The notes below the pieces were generated by a model. That model was not told where the DNA came from. It saw nothing but the letters and a program-made list of their open reading frames with translations, and did not search any database. 5,087 nucleotides of DNA, from contig USHK01000117.1 of the NCBI GenBank assembly GCA_900554375.1, forward strand, positions 1 through 5,087, read 5' to 3'. The stretch comes from an uncultured Sutterella sp. GTDB taxonomy: Bacteria > Pseudomonadota > Gammaproteobacteria > Burkholderiales > Burkholderiaceae_F. A program made the position numbers and the translations under genes. This document shows positions 1 through 5,087 of this stretch, in pieces; within the stretch, counting starts at the first letter, position 1; every line of letters starts with the position of its first letter.

Positions 1-48
1 CGAGATTCATGAGCGTCTCGTGGGCTCGGAGATGTGTATAAGAGACAG
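1..48 (+). other. Nextera P7-side adapter (sequencing artefact)
   Basis: Not genomic. Bases 1-6 (CGAGAT) are the end of the Illumina P7 flow-cell primer. Bases 7-14 (TCATGAGC) are an 8-base i7 index in primer orientation. Bases 15-29 (GTCTCGTGGGCTCGG) are the Nextera read-2 tail, and bases 30-48 (AGATGTGTATAAGAGACAG) are the 19-bp Tn5 mosaic end. Genomic DNA starts at 49. The index reads GCTCATGA in sequencing orientation, which I recall as Nextera XT index N714. The order of parts is exact, so the identification is very secure. Confidence 0.98.
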
Positions 49-1319
49 TTATTAGCCGTCAGTGAGCCGATGCGGATTGTTCTGTTAGACATTTCATTAT
101 TGCCCTCTAGATCCAGGCGAACAGAAGCCATTGCGATGTTCTGCTTATCCAGCAGGCCATAGTGATTATTAAGAGTGACCTTGTGGATGTACCCGCTGCT
201 CTCGTCGATAAACACCTCTCCGGTAAAAATCAACTCGGCGCCCTTATAAGCATCGGATGCTTTGTTGAGATATTCTAGAGAAGCGTTTTCATCGGTCAGC
301 GTAATTGTTGAGAAGGGTTTGGACCATTCTTCCGCTACCTCCGCGGCGAATAATGTCCCGACCACAGACATGTTGGAAACAAAATTTTTTGCTGACACCG
401 TGAAAATATTTTTAGAGTCTGAGGTGATCTGTACACCTGAGAGTTTCCAATTCGAGGGATTCAACTGGGTATCAGAAACAATTTCGAGTATCCCTCCCTT
501 TTGCTGATAGGTTCCCCTAAATTCGCCCAGATCGCCTTTTAAATAAACATTCGCGCCATCTGCTGTAATTTTTCCAGTACCGGTGAAAACTTTTCCTGCT
601 TCAACATGAAGCGAAGAAGATGCGCTCAGCACCGCTGAGGATCCGAGGTTAAAAGCTGTTCCGAGTGTCTTGAAAGAAGAAGCGCCGCTCAGTTGAAGAA
701 CAGACTCGACGTCTCCCGGAGTATCTTCGCCAACTTGAACCAACAAAGCAGGAGTTTGACTGAAGTCTTTGACAGTAAGTTTGTCCAAAAAGTGAAGCCC
801 AGTGCCCTCTCCAACGTTTATTCCGAGGGATTCTGTGTTACCAACTCTCTGTATTTCTAAATTAACGGCCTTCCCAAAAATTACTTGAAGTGGGCCCTCT
901 TCAGGTATAGTCGAGATGCCTAGGACGCGAGAGCTAGATCCTTCTCTAGATATATCCAATATTCTTAAGTCGAGTTCGCGACTTATCGTGATGGGCTGCG
1001 ATTCAGAGGCGGGTGCGAAAGTAAGGAGAGCGGATTCTGAACCTTCGTTGATAAAACCGTAGTTCAGGACCTTTGAAGCATCAGCATCGTTCCAGTAATC
1101 ATCAACGAGAATATCTTCATAGTGATTAGAGAGGATAGGAGTCCCATCAATCAAAGATTCCCAAAACTTGTCATCTGACGGATCTCCAGAATAAGTCGGA
1201 CTCGTCAGTCCCCAAAAGTCGAGCCTCTCGGGCTCTGCGGCGGCAAAATGGCAAATAGAAAAAAGAACTGCACCGGCAACAGACCGATGCAGCATGTCCG
1301 AAATATTTTTTCGCGGCAT
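49..1319 (-). CDS. Autotransporter-like exported protein, N-terminal part (3' end cut by contig edge)
   Basis: The gene starts at ATG 1319 with CGGAG (1327-1331) seven bases upstream. It stays open for 423 codons to the adapter junction, with no stop, and the frame continues into adapter sequence. Residues 1-28 form a Sec signal peptide: a basic start (PRK, HR), a hydrophobic core around 13-22, and an FAAA end with likely cleavage after A28. The rest is rich in Ser, Thr, Gly and Asn. Its only cysteine is C23, inside the signal peptide. Residues about 210-282 show short beta-strand repeats, including GDLGEFRGTY at 262-271 and QQKGGILEI next to it, which resemble the beta-helix passenger of type V autotransporters. 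The C-terminal barrel that would confirm secretion mode lies outside the window, so a different surface or periplasmic beta-helix protein remains possible. It begins 36 bp after the Nif3-family stop with no terminator between, which suggests co-transcription. Function of the passenger (adhesin or other) cannot be told. Confidence 0.75.
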
Positions 1320-1355
1320 GTAGCTGCTCCGTATAGAGTCAGCCCCGCGTTCAAT

Positions 1356-2108
1356 CTATATCGGGTTGTCGATGTTCACAAAGCTGACATTTAATTGTGG
1401 AAAACGAGTAGCCAACCATTGCGATAGTGCTCGAATCCCTAATGTCTCACTTGCGTGATGGCCGACCGCGAAATACGGAACCCCTAATTCCCTTGCTTCC
1501 AGAACCGTGCGTTCACTAATCTCGCCGCTCAGGTAGGCCTGAGCGCCTGCGTCTGCCGCTTTTTCGAGATAGTCTTGTGCCGCACCACTGCAAAAAGCAA
1601 CTCTTCTTATTAAAGGGGGAGATTCTACGGGCACAACGTAGGGTACCCTCCCAAGAACCTCGGTTAGTTTGTCAGCGAGTTTTTCAATTGTTACAGGAGG
1701 GTTAAACTCTCCCTGTAAGACAAGAGGTTCATCCGGAAGGGGTGTTACATCTTTTATTTTTAGCAAGCGCCCGAGCTCGTGGTTATTACCTACTTTCTCA
1801 TTCGCATCAAGAGGTAAGTGGTACGCAATAAGGTTAATATCGTGCTCCAGAAGCTTCTTAATTCGCGTTCTTTTGATCCCGATAATTCTTGGATTTTCAT
1901 TCTTCCAAAAATAGCCGTGATGAACGATGATTGTATCTGCACCCCTCTTTACAGCCTCATTGATAAGAGCCTCTGAGGCCGAGACGCCGCAGACGATTTT
2001 CTCGACCTCTTTTTTTCCCTGAACCTGAAGTCCGTTAGGACAATAGTCTCGAAATTTTTCCGGTTCTAACAGTTCGTTGAGTGCGTCCAGAAGTTTTTGA
2101 ATTTTCAT
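1356..2108 (-). CDS. Nif3/YbgI-family dinuclear metal-binding protein
   Basis: This 250-residue protein matches the length of E. coli YbgI (about 247), so it looks complete. Family hallmarks are in order: PNGLQV near residue 24, the HH pair H63-H64 in IIVHHG, the YHLPLD stretch ending in D101, and GHHASE with H217 and E221. By comparison with YbgI these are the ligands of a two-metal site inside a ring-shaped hexamer. The protein is expected to be cytosolic. Its biochemical role is unsettled: a GTP cyclohydrolase-like hydrolase activity has been proposed, and the family is often misannotated as GTP cyclohydrolase 1 type 2. The ATG at 2108 begins MKIQKLLDAL, a usual family N-terminus. The ribosome site is poor (GGGAA about six bases upstream). 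A hairpin lies only 19 bases before the start (2128-2148). The next gene downstream is the autotransporter-like one, 36 bp away, with no evident functional link. Confidence 0.93.
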   Translation of the reverse strand: MKIQKLLDALNELLEPEKFRDYCPNGLQVQGKKEVEKIVCGVSASEALINEAVKRGADTIIVHHGYFWKNENPRIIGIKRTRIKKLLEHDINLIAYHLPLDANEKVGNNHELGRLLKIKDVTPLPDEPLVLQGEFNPPVTIEKLADKLTEVLGRVPYVVPVESPPLIRRVAFCSGAAQDYLEKAADAGAQAYLSGEISERTVLEARELGVPYFAVGHHASETLGIRALSQWLATRFPQLNVSFVNIDNPI

Positions 2109-2127
2109 AGCTCGTTCCCATACGAAA

Positions 2128-2148
2128 ACTGCCGGGAATCCCGGCAGT
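2128..2148 (-). terminator. Hairpin terminator after the 134-aa gene, in the nif3 leader
   Basis: A perfect 9-bp stem (ACTGCCGGG with CCCGGCAGT) closes a 3-base loop. Read leftwards it is followed by a run of four T (2128-2125, the first being the last stem base), a short but usable U-tract. It sits 21 bp after the stop of the 134-aa gene. The GC-rich stem is strong and the short T-run is the weak point. Rightwards, CTTT follows, so it is unlikely to serve much on the plus strand, where nothing would need it. It could also act as a leader hairpin for the Nif3-family gene. Confidence 0.6.
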
Positions 2149-2149
2149 C

Positions 2150-2155
2150 TTTATA
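2150..2155 (-). promoter_or_regulatory. Possible -10 element for the nif3-family gene
   Basis: The minus strand reads TATAAA (five of six to TATAAT) just upstream of the hairpin at 2128-2148. The best -35 at 17-bp spacing is ATGCCG, a poor match (three of six), so support is thin. If used, transcription would begin around 2143, inside the first arm of the hairpin, and give a leader that cannot form the full stem. Confidence 0.2.
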
Positions 2156-2169
2156 AATTCAAGAATAAA

Positions 2170-2574
2170 TTACGGCATAACTAAGCCGCTGCCGCCGGTA
2201 CCTTCCGGAGGCGTGAATCCGGGTTGACCCGGAACCACGATCTTGCTTGCGGCCGCGCGGCGCAACTCCTGCAGCTCCTTCATTGTCTTTTCAACACCGG
2301 CCTTTGCAGCTTCGCGGTAATTTGCGACAGCAGCTGCTAGATTGTCGGCTTCGATATCAAAGGAAATCGGAAGAGCACCCATCTGCGTCATGATCTGCGC
2401 TTCGCCGGTATAAATAACCTTGCGGCTCTCGTCCACTTTGCCCTCAGCCGTTACAGGCACCAGGCAGCGAATGACACCGATCTTTCTGTCGGTGTAAATT
2501 TCTTCGCGGAAAAGGTTGGCTGCATCCATCTGCTCCTGGCCCTTCTCACCTTCAGTCTTAACTTCTTCAGTCAT
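2170..2574 (-). CDS. Conserved-looking hypothetical protein, 134 aa
   Basis: I do not recognise a named family. The first 18 or so residues are polar and rich in Glu and Lys, with no signal peptide or membrane segment, so it should be cytosolic. Residues 30-75 alternate charged and hydrophobic positions (IGVIRCLVPVT, KVIYTGEAQI, ALPISFDIEA) and look like beta strands. Residues 77-111 form a strongly predicted amphipathic helix (AAVANYREAAKAGVEKTM, then KELQELRRAAASK). The tail from 115 is Pro- and Gly-rich and probably disordered. The start at ATG 2574 has GAGGAG ten bases upstream (2585-2590), slightly long spacing. An internal ATG at codon 16 has AGGAG only three bases away and is less likely. 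Hairpins lie on both sides, so it may be a stand-alone transcript. Coding status is supported by a good ribosome site and clean spacing between neighbours. It has one cysteine (C37). Confidence 0.8.
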   Translation of the reverse strand: MTEEVKTEGEKGQEQMDAANLFREEIYTDRKIGVIRCLVPVTAEGKVDESRKVIYTGEAQIMTQMGALPISFDIEADNLAAAVANYREAAKAGVEKTMKELQELRRAAASKIVVPGQPGFTPPEGTGGSGLVMP

Positions 2575-2592
2575 TTATCTATTACTCCTCAA

Positions 2593-2620
2593 ATTCTGTC
2601 CCTTGTATTCTGACCCCTGA
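2593..2620. repeat. Imperfect 14-bp tandem direct repeat upstream of the 134-aa gene
   Basis: Two adjacent 14-base units on the plus strand, ATTCTGTCCCTTGT (2593-2606) and ATTCTGACCCCTGA (2607-2620), agree at 11 of 14 positions. They sit just upstream of the ribosome site of the 134-aa gene, where its promoter or 5' leader should be. This could be a pair of binding half-sites or a remnant of a dispersed repeat. The size is small enough that chance is not excluded. Confidence 0.4.
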
Positions 2621-2638
2621 TTTGACTACGGATTTGCA

Positions 2639-2661
2639 AAGAGGCTCAAACAGAGCCTCTT
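2639..2661 (-). terminator. Hairpin terminator after the single-domain usp gene
   Basis: A perfect 9-bp stem (AAGAGGCTC with GAGCCTCTT on the minus strand) closes a 5-base loop TGTTT. It begins eight bases after the usp stop codon and ends in TTT before GC. The position right behind the stop and the strong stem support intrinsic termination. The U-tract is short, so some read-through into the 134-aa gene is likely. Confidence 0.65.
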
Positions 2662-2669
2662 CCCCGTAA

Positions 2670-3104
2670 TCATCTGTAAACCATGACGGGAATCTTGGAA
2701 TGAGTCAGAACCTTTTGAGTTTCACTGCCTAAAAGCACAGCCGCAAAACCTTGTCTGCCGTGAGAGGCCATGAAAATCAAATCGCAGTTGTACTCATTGG
2801 CGGCATCGATAATCGCCTCAGCCGGGGAAAAGGATTTGAACGCCACTACTTCGCAGTTGATGTCTTTTTTCTCTACCAGCTCGCGGGCGATCTCAAGTCG
2901 TTCCTGAGCCATTTCTTTAACTCTGGAGTCGTATTGATCAATACTTTCGGGCCTGTACTCGGAGAGATTCGTATAGCTGTAAGGCTCAATAACAGTAATG
3001 ATGACAATAGAGGAACCCAGAGCCTTGGCAAAATCGGCTGCGGCTTCAAGCGCTTTATCAGAGAGTTCGGATCCGTCTGTCGGAACCAAAATACGGTTAT
3101 ACAT
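2670..3104 (-). CDS. Universal stress protein, single UspA domain
   Basis: This 144-residue protein covers one complete Usp domain of normal length. It opens with the first strand and acidic turn typical of the fold (ILVPTDGS, D10 expected near the nucleotide). It carries the ATP-binding signature GxxG-9x-G(S/T) as A113-S-H-G116, nine residues, then G126-S127. The first Gly is replaced by Ala (MASHGRQG), a frequent variant. By family knowledge it should be a cytosolic ATP-binding dimer made under starvation, oxygen or acid stress; its own partners cannot be told. ATG 3104 has AAGGA nine bases upstream (3114-3118). It lies 68 bp after tcdA in the same direction, with a possible promoter in the gap and a terminator just behind its stop, so it is probably transcribed on its own, perhaps with some read-through from tcdA. 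It is a separate gene from the two-domain Usp at 4117. Confidence 0.95.
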   Translation of the reverse strand: MYNRILVPTDGSELSDKALEAAADFAKALGSSIVIITVIEPYSYTNLSEYRPESIDQYDSRVKEMAQERLEIARELVEKKDINCEVVAFKSFSPAEAIIDAANEYNCDLIFMASHGRQGFAAVLLGSETQKVLTHSKIPVMVYR

Positions 3105-3139
3105 AGCTGACCGTCCTTTTAAGAATTTTGTTTGCCATA

Positions 3140-3169
3140 AGTGTAATAGGATTTGTTACATTCCGTTAA
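3140..3169 (-). promoter_or_regulatory. Possible promoter of the single-domain usp gene
   Basis: On the minus strand TTAACG (3169-3164, four of six to TTGACA) and TACACT (3145-3140, with the key T-A and final T of TATAAT) are 18 bp apart. Transcription would start near 3133, giving a leader of about 28 bases that contains the ribosome site. A small interrupted palindrome, TGTAA with nine bases then TTACA (3142-3160), overlaps the -10 and spacer and might be an operator. Both matches are modest. Confidence 0.3.
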
Positions 3170-3172
3170 GTT

Positions 3173-3958
3173 TTATTTAGACTCAATTCCCGTAATGTGA
3201 TTGATCGCAACAGACGCGGCTGCCAACCCCAAAGCCGCCGTTACCACGACGGAAGATCCGTAACCTGCACAGGATAAACCGGCACCGACGTCACAAACGC
3301 CTTCCGGACGTTTGACAGGATCTGCAGTGTAAACACAGGGAATGCCGAACTTCTCAATTCTCTTGCCCGCTTTTATCTTGGGAAAACCGTATGTTCTTCG
3401 GAGGTCATAACGCATTCGGGACAAGAGAGGGTCTCCGGTCGTTCGAGCTAAATCCTCCCGAATAATGTTCATGGCACTCGTCTTGCCGCCGGCCGCACCG
3501 CATACAACCATGAATTGCTTTCTTTTTTTGCATACCGCTGCCATAGCTGCCTTAACCCTAACATTGTCAATGCAGTCAAGGATGATGGCATCCTCAGGCA
3601 GGAGCGCTTCTGCGGTTTCTACTTCGATGAAGTCTTCAATTTTTCTGCATTCGCAAAGCGGATTAATAGCGCAGATTCTTTCTGCCGTCGCGTCTACTTT
3701 CGGCTTCCCGTAAACCCCGCTCATCGCCTGCAGCTGACGGTTCGTATTGCTCTCTGCAACATTATCCAAGTCCACCAGCGTAATATGACCGACGGCTGTG
3801 CGTGCTAAAGCTTCGGCAGCCCAAGAGCCGACGCCTCCTAGACCGACAACACAGACATGAGCATTTTTTAAGCGTTCTGCACCGTCTTTGGTATAGAGCT
3901 TTGCAACGCCGCCGAAGCGTCTTTCATAGTCGAGCGGATATTTATTTCCTTCAGCCAT
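3173..3958 (-). CDS. tcdA: tRNA threonylcarbamoyladenosine dehydratase TcdA
   Basis: TcdA (formerly CsdL/YgdL) uses ATP to dehydrate t6A at position 37 of ANN-decoding tRNAs into cyclic t6A, which helps decoding. This is an E1/ThiF/MoeB-like adenylation enzyme. The 261 residues (E. coli about 268) show the Rossmann nucleotide loop GLGGVGSWAAEALAR at 39-53, the acidic end of the next strand VDLDNV (D63, D65), the NTNRQLQA motif at 71-78 with catalytic-site Arg R74, and D-x-I-D-N near 129-133 (LDCIDN), all closely matching E. coli TcdA. I chose ATG 3958: an upstream TTG at 3964 adds two residues but the purine run AAGAAG touches it, whereas that run is seven bases from the ATG. The divergent tandem usp gene starts 158 bp away. 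No convincing promoter for tcdA is visible, but the inverted repeat at 3988-4025 lies where one should be. The E. coli partners CsdA and CsdE are not in the window. Confidence 0.95.
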   Translation of the reverse strand: MAEGNKYPLDYERRFGGVAKLYTKDGAERLKNAHVCVVGLGGVGSWAAEALARTAVGHITLVDLDNVAESNTNRQLQAMSGVYGKPKVDATAERICAINPLCECRKIEDFIEVETAEALLPEDAIILDCIDNVRVKAAMAAVCKKRKQFMVVCGAAGGKTSAMNIIREDLARTTGDPLLSRMRYDLRRTYGFPKIKAGKRIEKFGIPCVYTADPVKRPEGVCDVGAGLSCAGYGSSVVVTAALGLAAASVAINHITGIESK

Positions 3959-3987
3959 TTTCAACTTCTTCTAGTCAAATACCATCC

Positions 3988-4025
3988 TCAAAAGAAACTT
4001 CACGTTGCCTCGATGTTTCTTTTGA
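3988..4025. repeat. 11-bp inverted repeat in the tcdA/usp divergent region (candidate operator)
   Basis: TCAAAAGAAAC (3988-3998) and GTTTCTTTTGA (4015-4025) are exact reverse complements with 16 bases between. The right arm is itself part of a smaller palindrome, GTTTC-TTTT-GAAAC (4015-4028), and the left arm matches one half of it plus the centre. It lies between two divergent genes and overlaps the probable -35 of the plus-strand gene. It has no U-tract suited to termination, since tcdA and usp both read away from it, so binding of a regulator or a leader structure is more likely. Confidence 0.6.
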
Positions 4026-4052
4026 AACTCTTTAAATTACAGATGGGATAAT
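4022..4052 (+). promoter_or_regulatory. Extended -10 promoter for the tandem usp gene
   Basis: TGGGATAAT (4044-4052) fits the extended -10 pattern TGnTATAAT with one mismatch. TTGAAA (4022-4027, five of six to TTGACA) lies 19 bp upstream, a long spacing that an extended -10 can tolerate; GAAACT at 17 bp is the poorer alternative. Transcription would start near 4059, leaving a leader of about 58 bases. The palindrome 4015-4028 covers the -35, so a protein bound there would block or steer the polymerase. Confidence 0.4.
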
Positions 4053-4116
4053 TCATAATGTCAACAAAGCTCGTGAAAGAATAACAAGCTTACTAACAAT
4101 GATTATCGGAGGTTAA

Positions 4117-5016
4117 ATGAAGATTTTAGTTCCCATCGACGGAAGCGAGTTCAGTAAACACTCAATTGAATTTGTCACTTCACGTGCAACTCTCTTAGGA
4201 CACAACCCTGAAATCGAACTGCTGAGCGTTCAGGCTCCCGTTCCTGCAAGGGCCTCCAAATTAATCGGCAACGGCTCCTTGAGCGGTTATTACGACGAAG
4301 AAGCCAACGTCATTCTCGAACCTGCCATCGAAGCATTGAAAGCCGAAGGCGTCAAAGCAACCGCCCGTTATGCTGTCGGCGAAGCTGCTCCGACAATCGC
4401 AAAGGTTGCTGAAGAATCAGGCGCCGACCTGATCATCATGGGTTCCCACGGGCGCTCCGCGTTGAAAGGCCTTCTACTAGGCTCTGTCACCAATTCCGTT
4501 TTAGCCCTCTGCGATAAGCCGGTCCTGATTTTGCGCAACAAACCGGCTCCGACCAACGACTCCCTGAAAGTCGGAGTCGCCATTGACGGATCTAAATACG
4601 GCGAGGCTGCGGTCGAACACATTCTTAAAAACCACGATATCTTTGGTGATCATCCGACGTTCTATCTGATGAATGTCGTCAGCGACTACGCCGGTGTTGT
4701 CATGCCGGATATGGCTGGAATGGCACTCCCGACAATGAACGAATCTGAAGTTCGTGCTATGCAGCAGGAATCTTTTGATGAAGCCGTCGGTCCGAGCCGT
4801 AAAGCGTTCCAAGACAAGGGCTTTAAGACAGAAGAAATCTGCTTGGTCGGCAATCCCGGCGACGAAATCGCTGCTTTCGCTAGGAACGAAGGCTTAGACC
4901 TCATCGTCATGGGTACACGCGGCTACGGAGCGTTCAAAGCAGCTGTCCTTGGTTCCACCGCGACACGTATTGCTGCCATCAGCGATACACCTCTGCTTGT
5001 CATTCAAGCAAACTAG
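4117..5016 (+). CDS. Universal stress protein with two tandem UspA domains
   Basis: The 299 residues hold two full Usp domains, about 1-141 and 150-299, joined by a short linker rich in Pro and Asn. Each has the acidic turn after strand one (IDGS at D8; IDGS at D157) and an intact ATP-binding signature GxxG-9x-G(S/T): G109-S-H-G112 then G122-S123, and G266-T-R-G269 then G279-S280. Tandem Usps of this size, like E. coli UspE, fold as an internal pseudo-dimer. Both sites here look able to bind nucleotide, whereas some tandem Usps have lost one. It should be cytosolic and act in stress survival; the exact trigger is not shown. ATG 4117 has a strong GGAGG (4108-4112) at a short four-base spacing. 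It diverges from tcdA and has its own extended -10 promoter. No terminator is visible in the 21 bases left before the adapter. Confidence 0.95.
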   Translation: MKILVPIDGSEFSKHSIEFVTSRATLLGHNPEIELLSVQAPVPARASKLIGNGSLSGYYDEEANVILEPAIEALKAEGVKATARYAVGEAAPTIAKVAEESGADLIIMGSHGRSALKGLLLGSVTNSVLALCDKPVLILRNKPAPTNDSLKVGVAIDGSKYGEAAVEHILKNHDIFGDHPTFYLMNVVSDYAGVVMPDMAGMALPTMNESEVRAMQQESFDEAVGPSRKAFQDKGFKTEEICLVGNPGDEIAAFARNEGLDLIVMGTRGYGAFKAAVLGSTATRIAAISDTPLLVIQAN

Positions 5017-5037
5017 CGCCGTCGGACGTTTAACAAA

Positions 5038-5087
5038 CTGTCTCTTATACACATCTCCGAGCCCACGAGACGCTCATGAATCTCGTA
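5038..5087 (-). other. Nextera P7-side adapter at the right end (sequencing artefact)
   Basis: Not genomic. Read left to right it is the mosaic end (5038-5056), the read-2 tail complement CCGAGCCCACGAGAC (5057-5071), index GCTCATGA (5072-5079), and ATCTCGTA (5080-5087), the start of the P7 primer complement. Bases 5038-5085 are the exact reverse complement of 1-48, carrying the same index. Genomic DNA ends at 5037. Confidence 0.98.

Noticed and set aside
262..507. Plus-strand 81-codon open frame
   Set aside because: It lies entirely antisense to the autotransporter-like frame, has no clear ribosome site and no recognisable protein features.
1245..1319. Lipoprotein signal (cysteine C23 after VLFSI)
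   Set aside because: The residue before the cysteine is Ile, not Gly, Ala or Ser, so it is not a proper lipobox; the FAAA site at 25-28 fits ordinary signal peptidase I cleavage.
3959..3964. TTG start for tcdA at 3964
   Set aside because: The purine-rich ribosome-site candidate touches the TTG directly; the ATG at 3958 has better spacing and adds no loss of conserved sequence.
3988..4025. Intrinsic terminator at the 11-bp inverted repeat
   Set aside because: Both adjacent genes read away from it, so no transcript from the window would end here, and the arms are AT-rich with a 16-base loop.
3465..4035. Plus-strand open frames opposite tcdA (3465-3713, 3515-3808, 3802-4035)
   Set aside because: They overlap a well-supported tcdA on the other strand, and their translations show no family motifs. 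They are frame shadows.
4368..4910. Minus-strand open frames opposite the tandem usp gene
   Set aside because: The plus strand encodes two intact Usp domains here; the antisense frames have no motifs or ribosome sites and reflect codon bias of the real gene.
1..5087. A composite transposon or IS bounded by 48-bp terminal inverted repeats
   Set aside because: The repeats contain an Illumina index and P7 primer fragment beside the Tn5 mosaic end, and there is no transposase gene. They are library adapters.

Overview
The window looks like one contig from an Illumina Nextera library. It has 4,989 bp of genomic DNA (49-5037) with read-through adapter on both ends (1-48 and 5038-5087). The adapters form a perfect 48-bp terminal inverted repeat that is technical, not a transposon end. 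The genes suggest a gut-type Gram-negative proteobacterium. An autotransporter-like exported passenger with a Sec signal peptide implies an outer membrane, and tcdA, a Nif3/YbgI protein and UspA proteins are common in proteobacteria. The passenger style and moderate GC content remind me of Sutterellaceae (Parasutterella/Sutterella, Burkholderiales). That placement is inference; no marker gene is present.

Layout: five genes read leftwards (minus strand) and one reads rightwards. In minus-strand order they are tcdA (tRNA t6A dehydratase, 3958-3173), a single-domain universal stress protein (3104-2670), a 134-aa protein I do not recognise (2574-2170), a Nif3/YbgI-family dinuclear-metal protein (2108-1356), and the first 423 codons of an autotransporter-like protein (1319 to the contig edge at 49). 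The last gene has no stop in the window and is cut off by the contig end. On the plus strand, a two-domain universal stress protein (4117-5016) diverges from tcdA. No gene-free stretch exceeds about 300 bases; the longest gap is the 158-bp tcdA/usp divergent region.

Regulation: hairpins with short U-runs follow the single-domain usp gene (2639-2661) and the 134-aa gene (2128-2148), so the leftward genes are probably not one uninterrupted operon. The divergent region 3959-4116 holds an extended -10 promoter for the tandem usp gene and an 11-bp inverted repeat. The right arm of that repeat is itself palindromic and overlaps the likely -35, so it is a good operator candidate. Only 36 bp and no terminator separate nif3 from the autotransporter gene, so those two may be co-transcribed.

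Together the genes look like ordinary housekeeping and stress functions (tRNA modification, two Usp proteins, a Nif3 protein) next to the start of an accessory surface-protein gene. I found no convincing undescribed system. The items most worth a second look are the operator-like palindromes, the overlapping terminator and promoter before nif3, and the truncated passenger.
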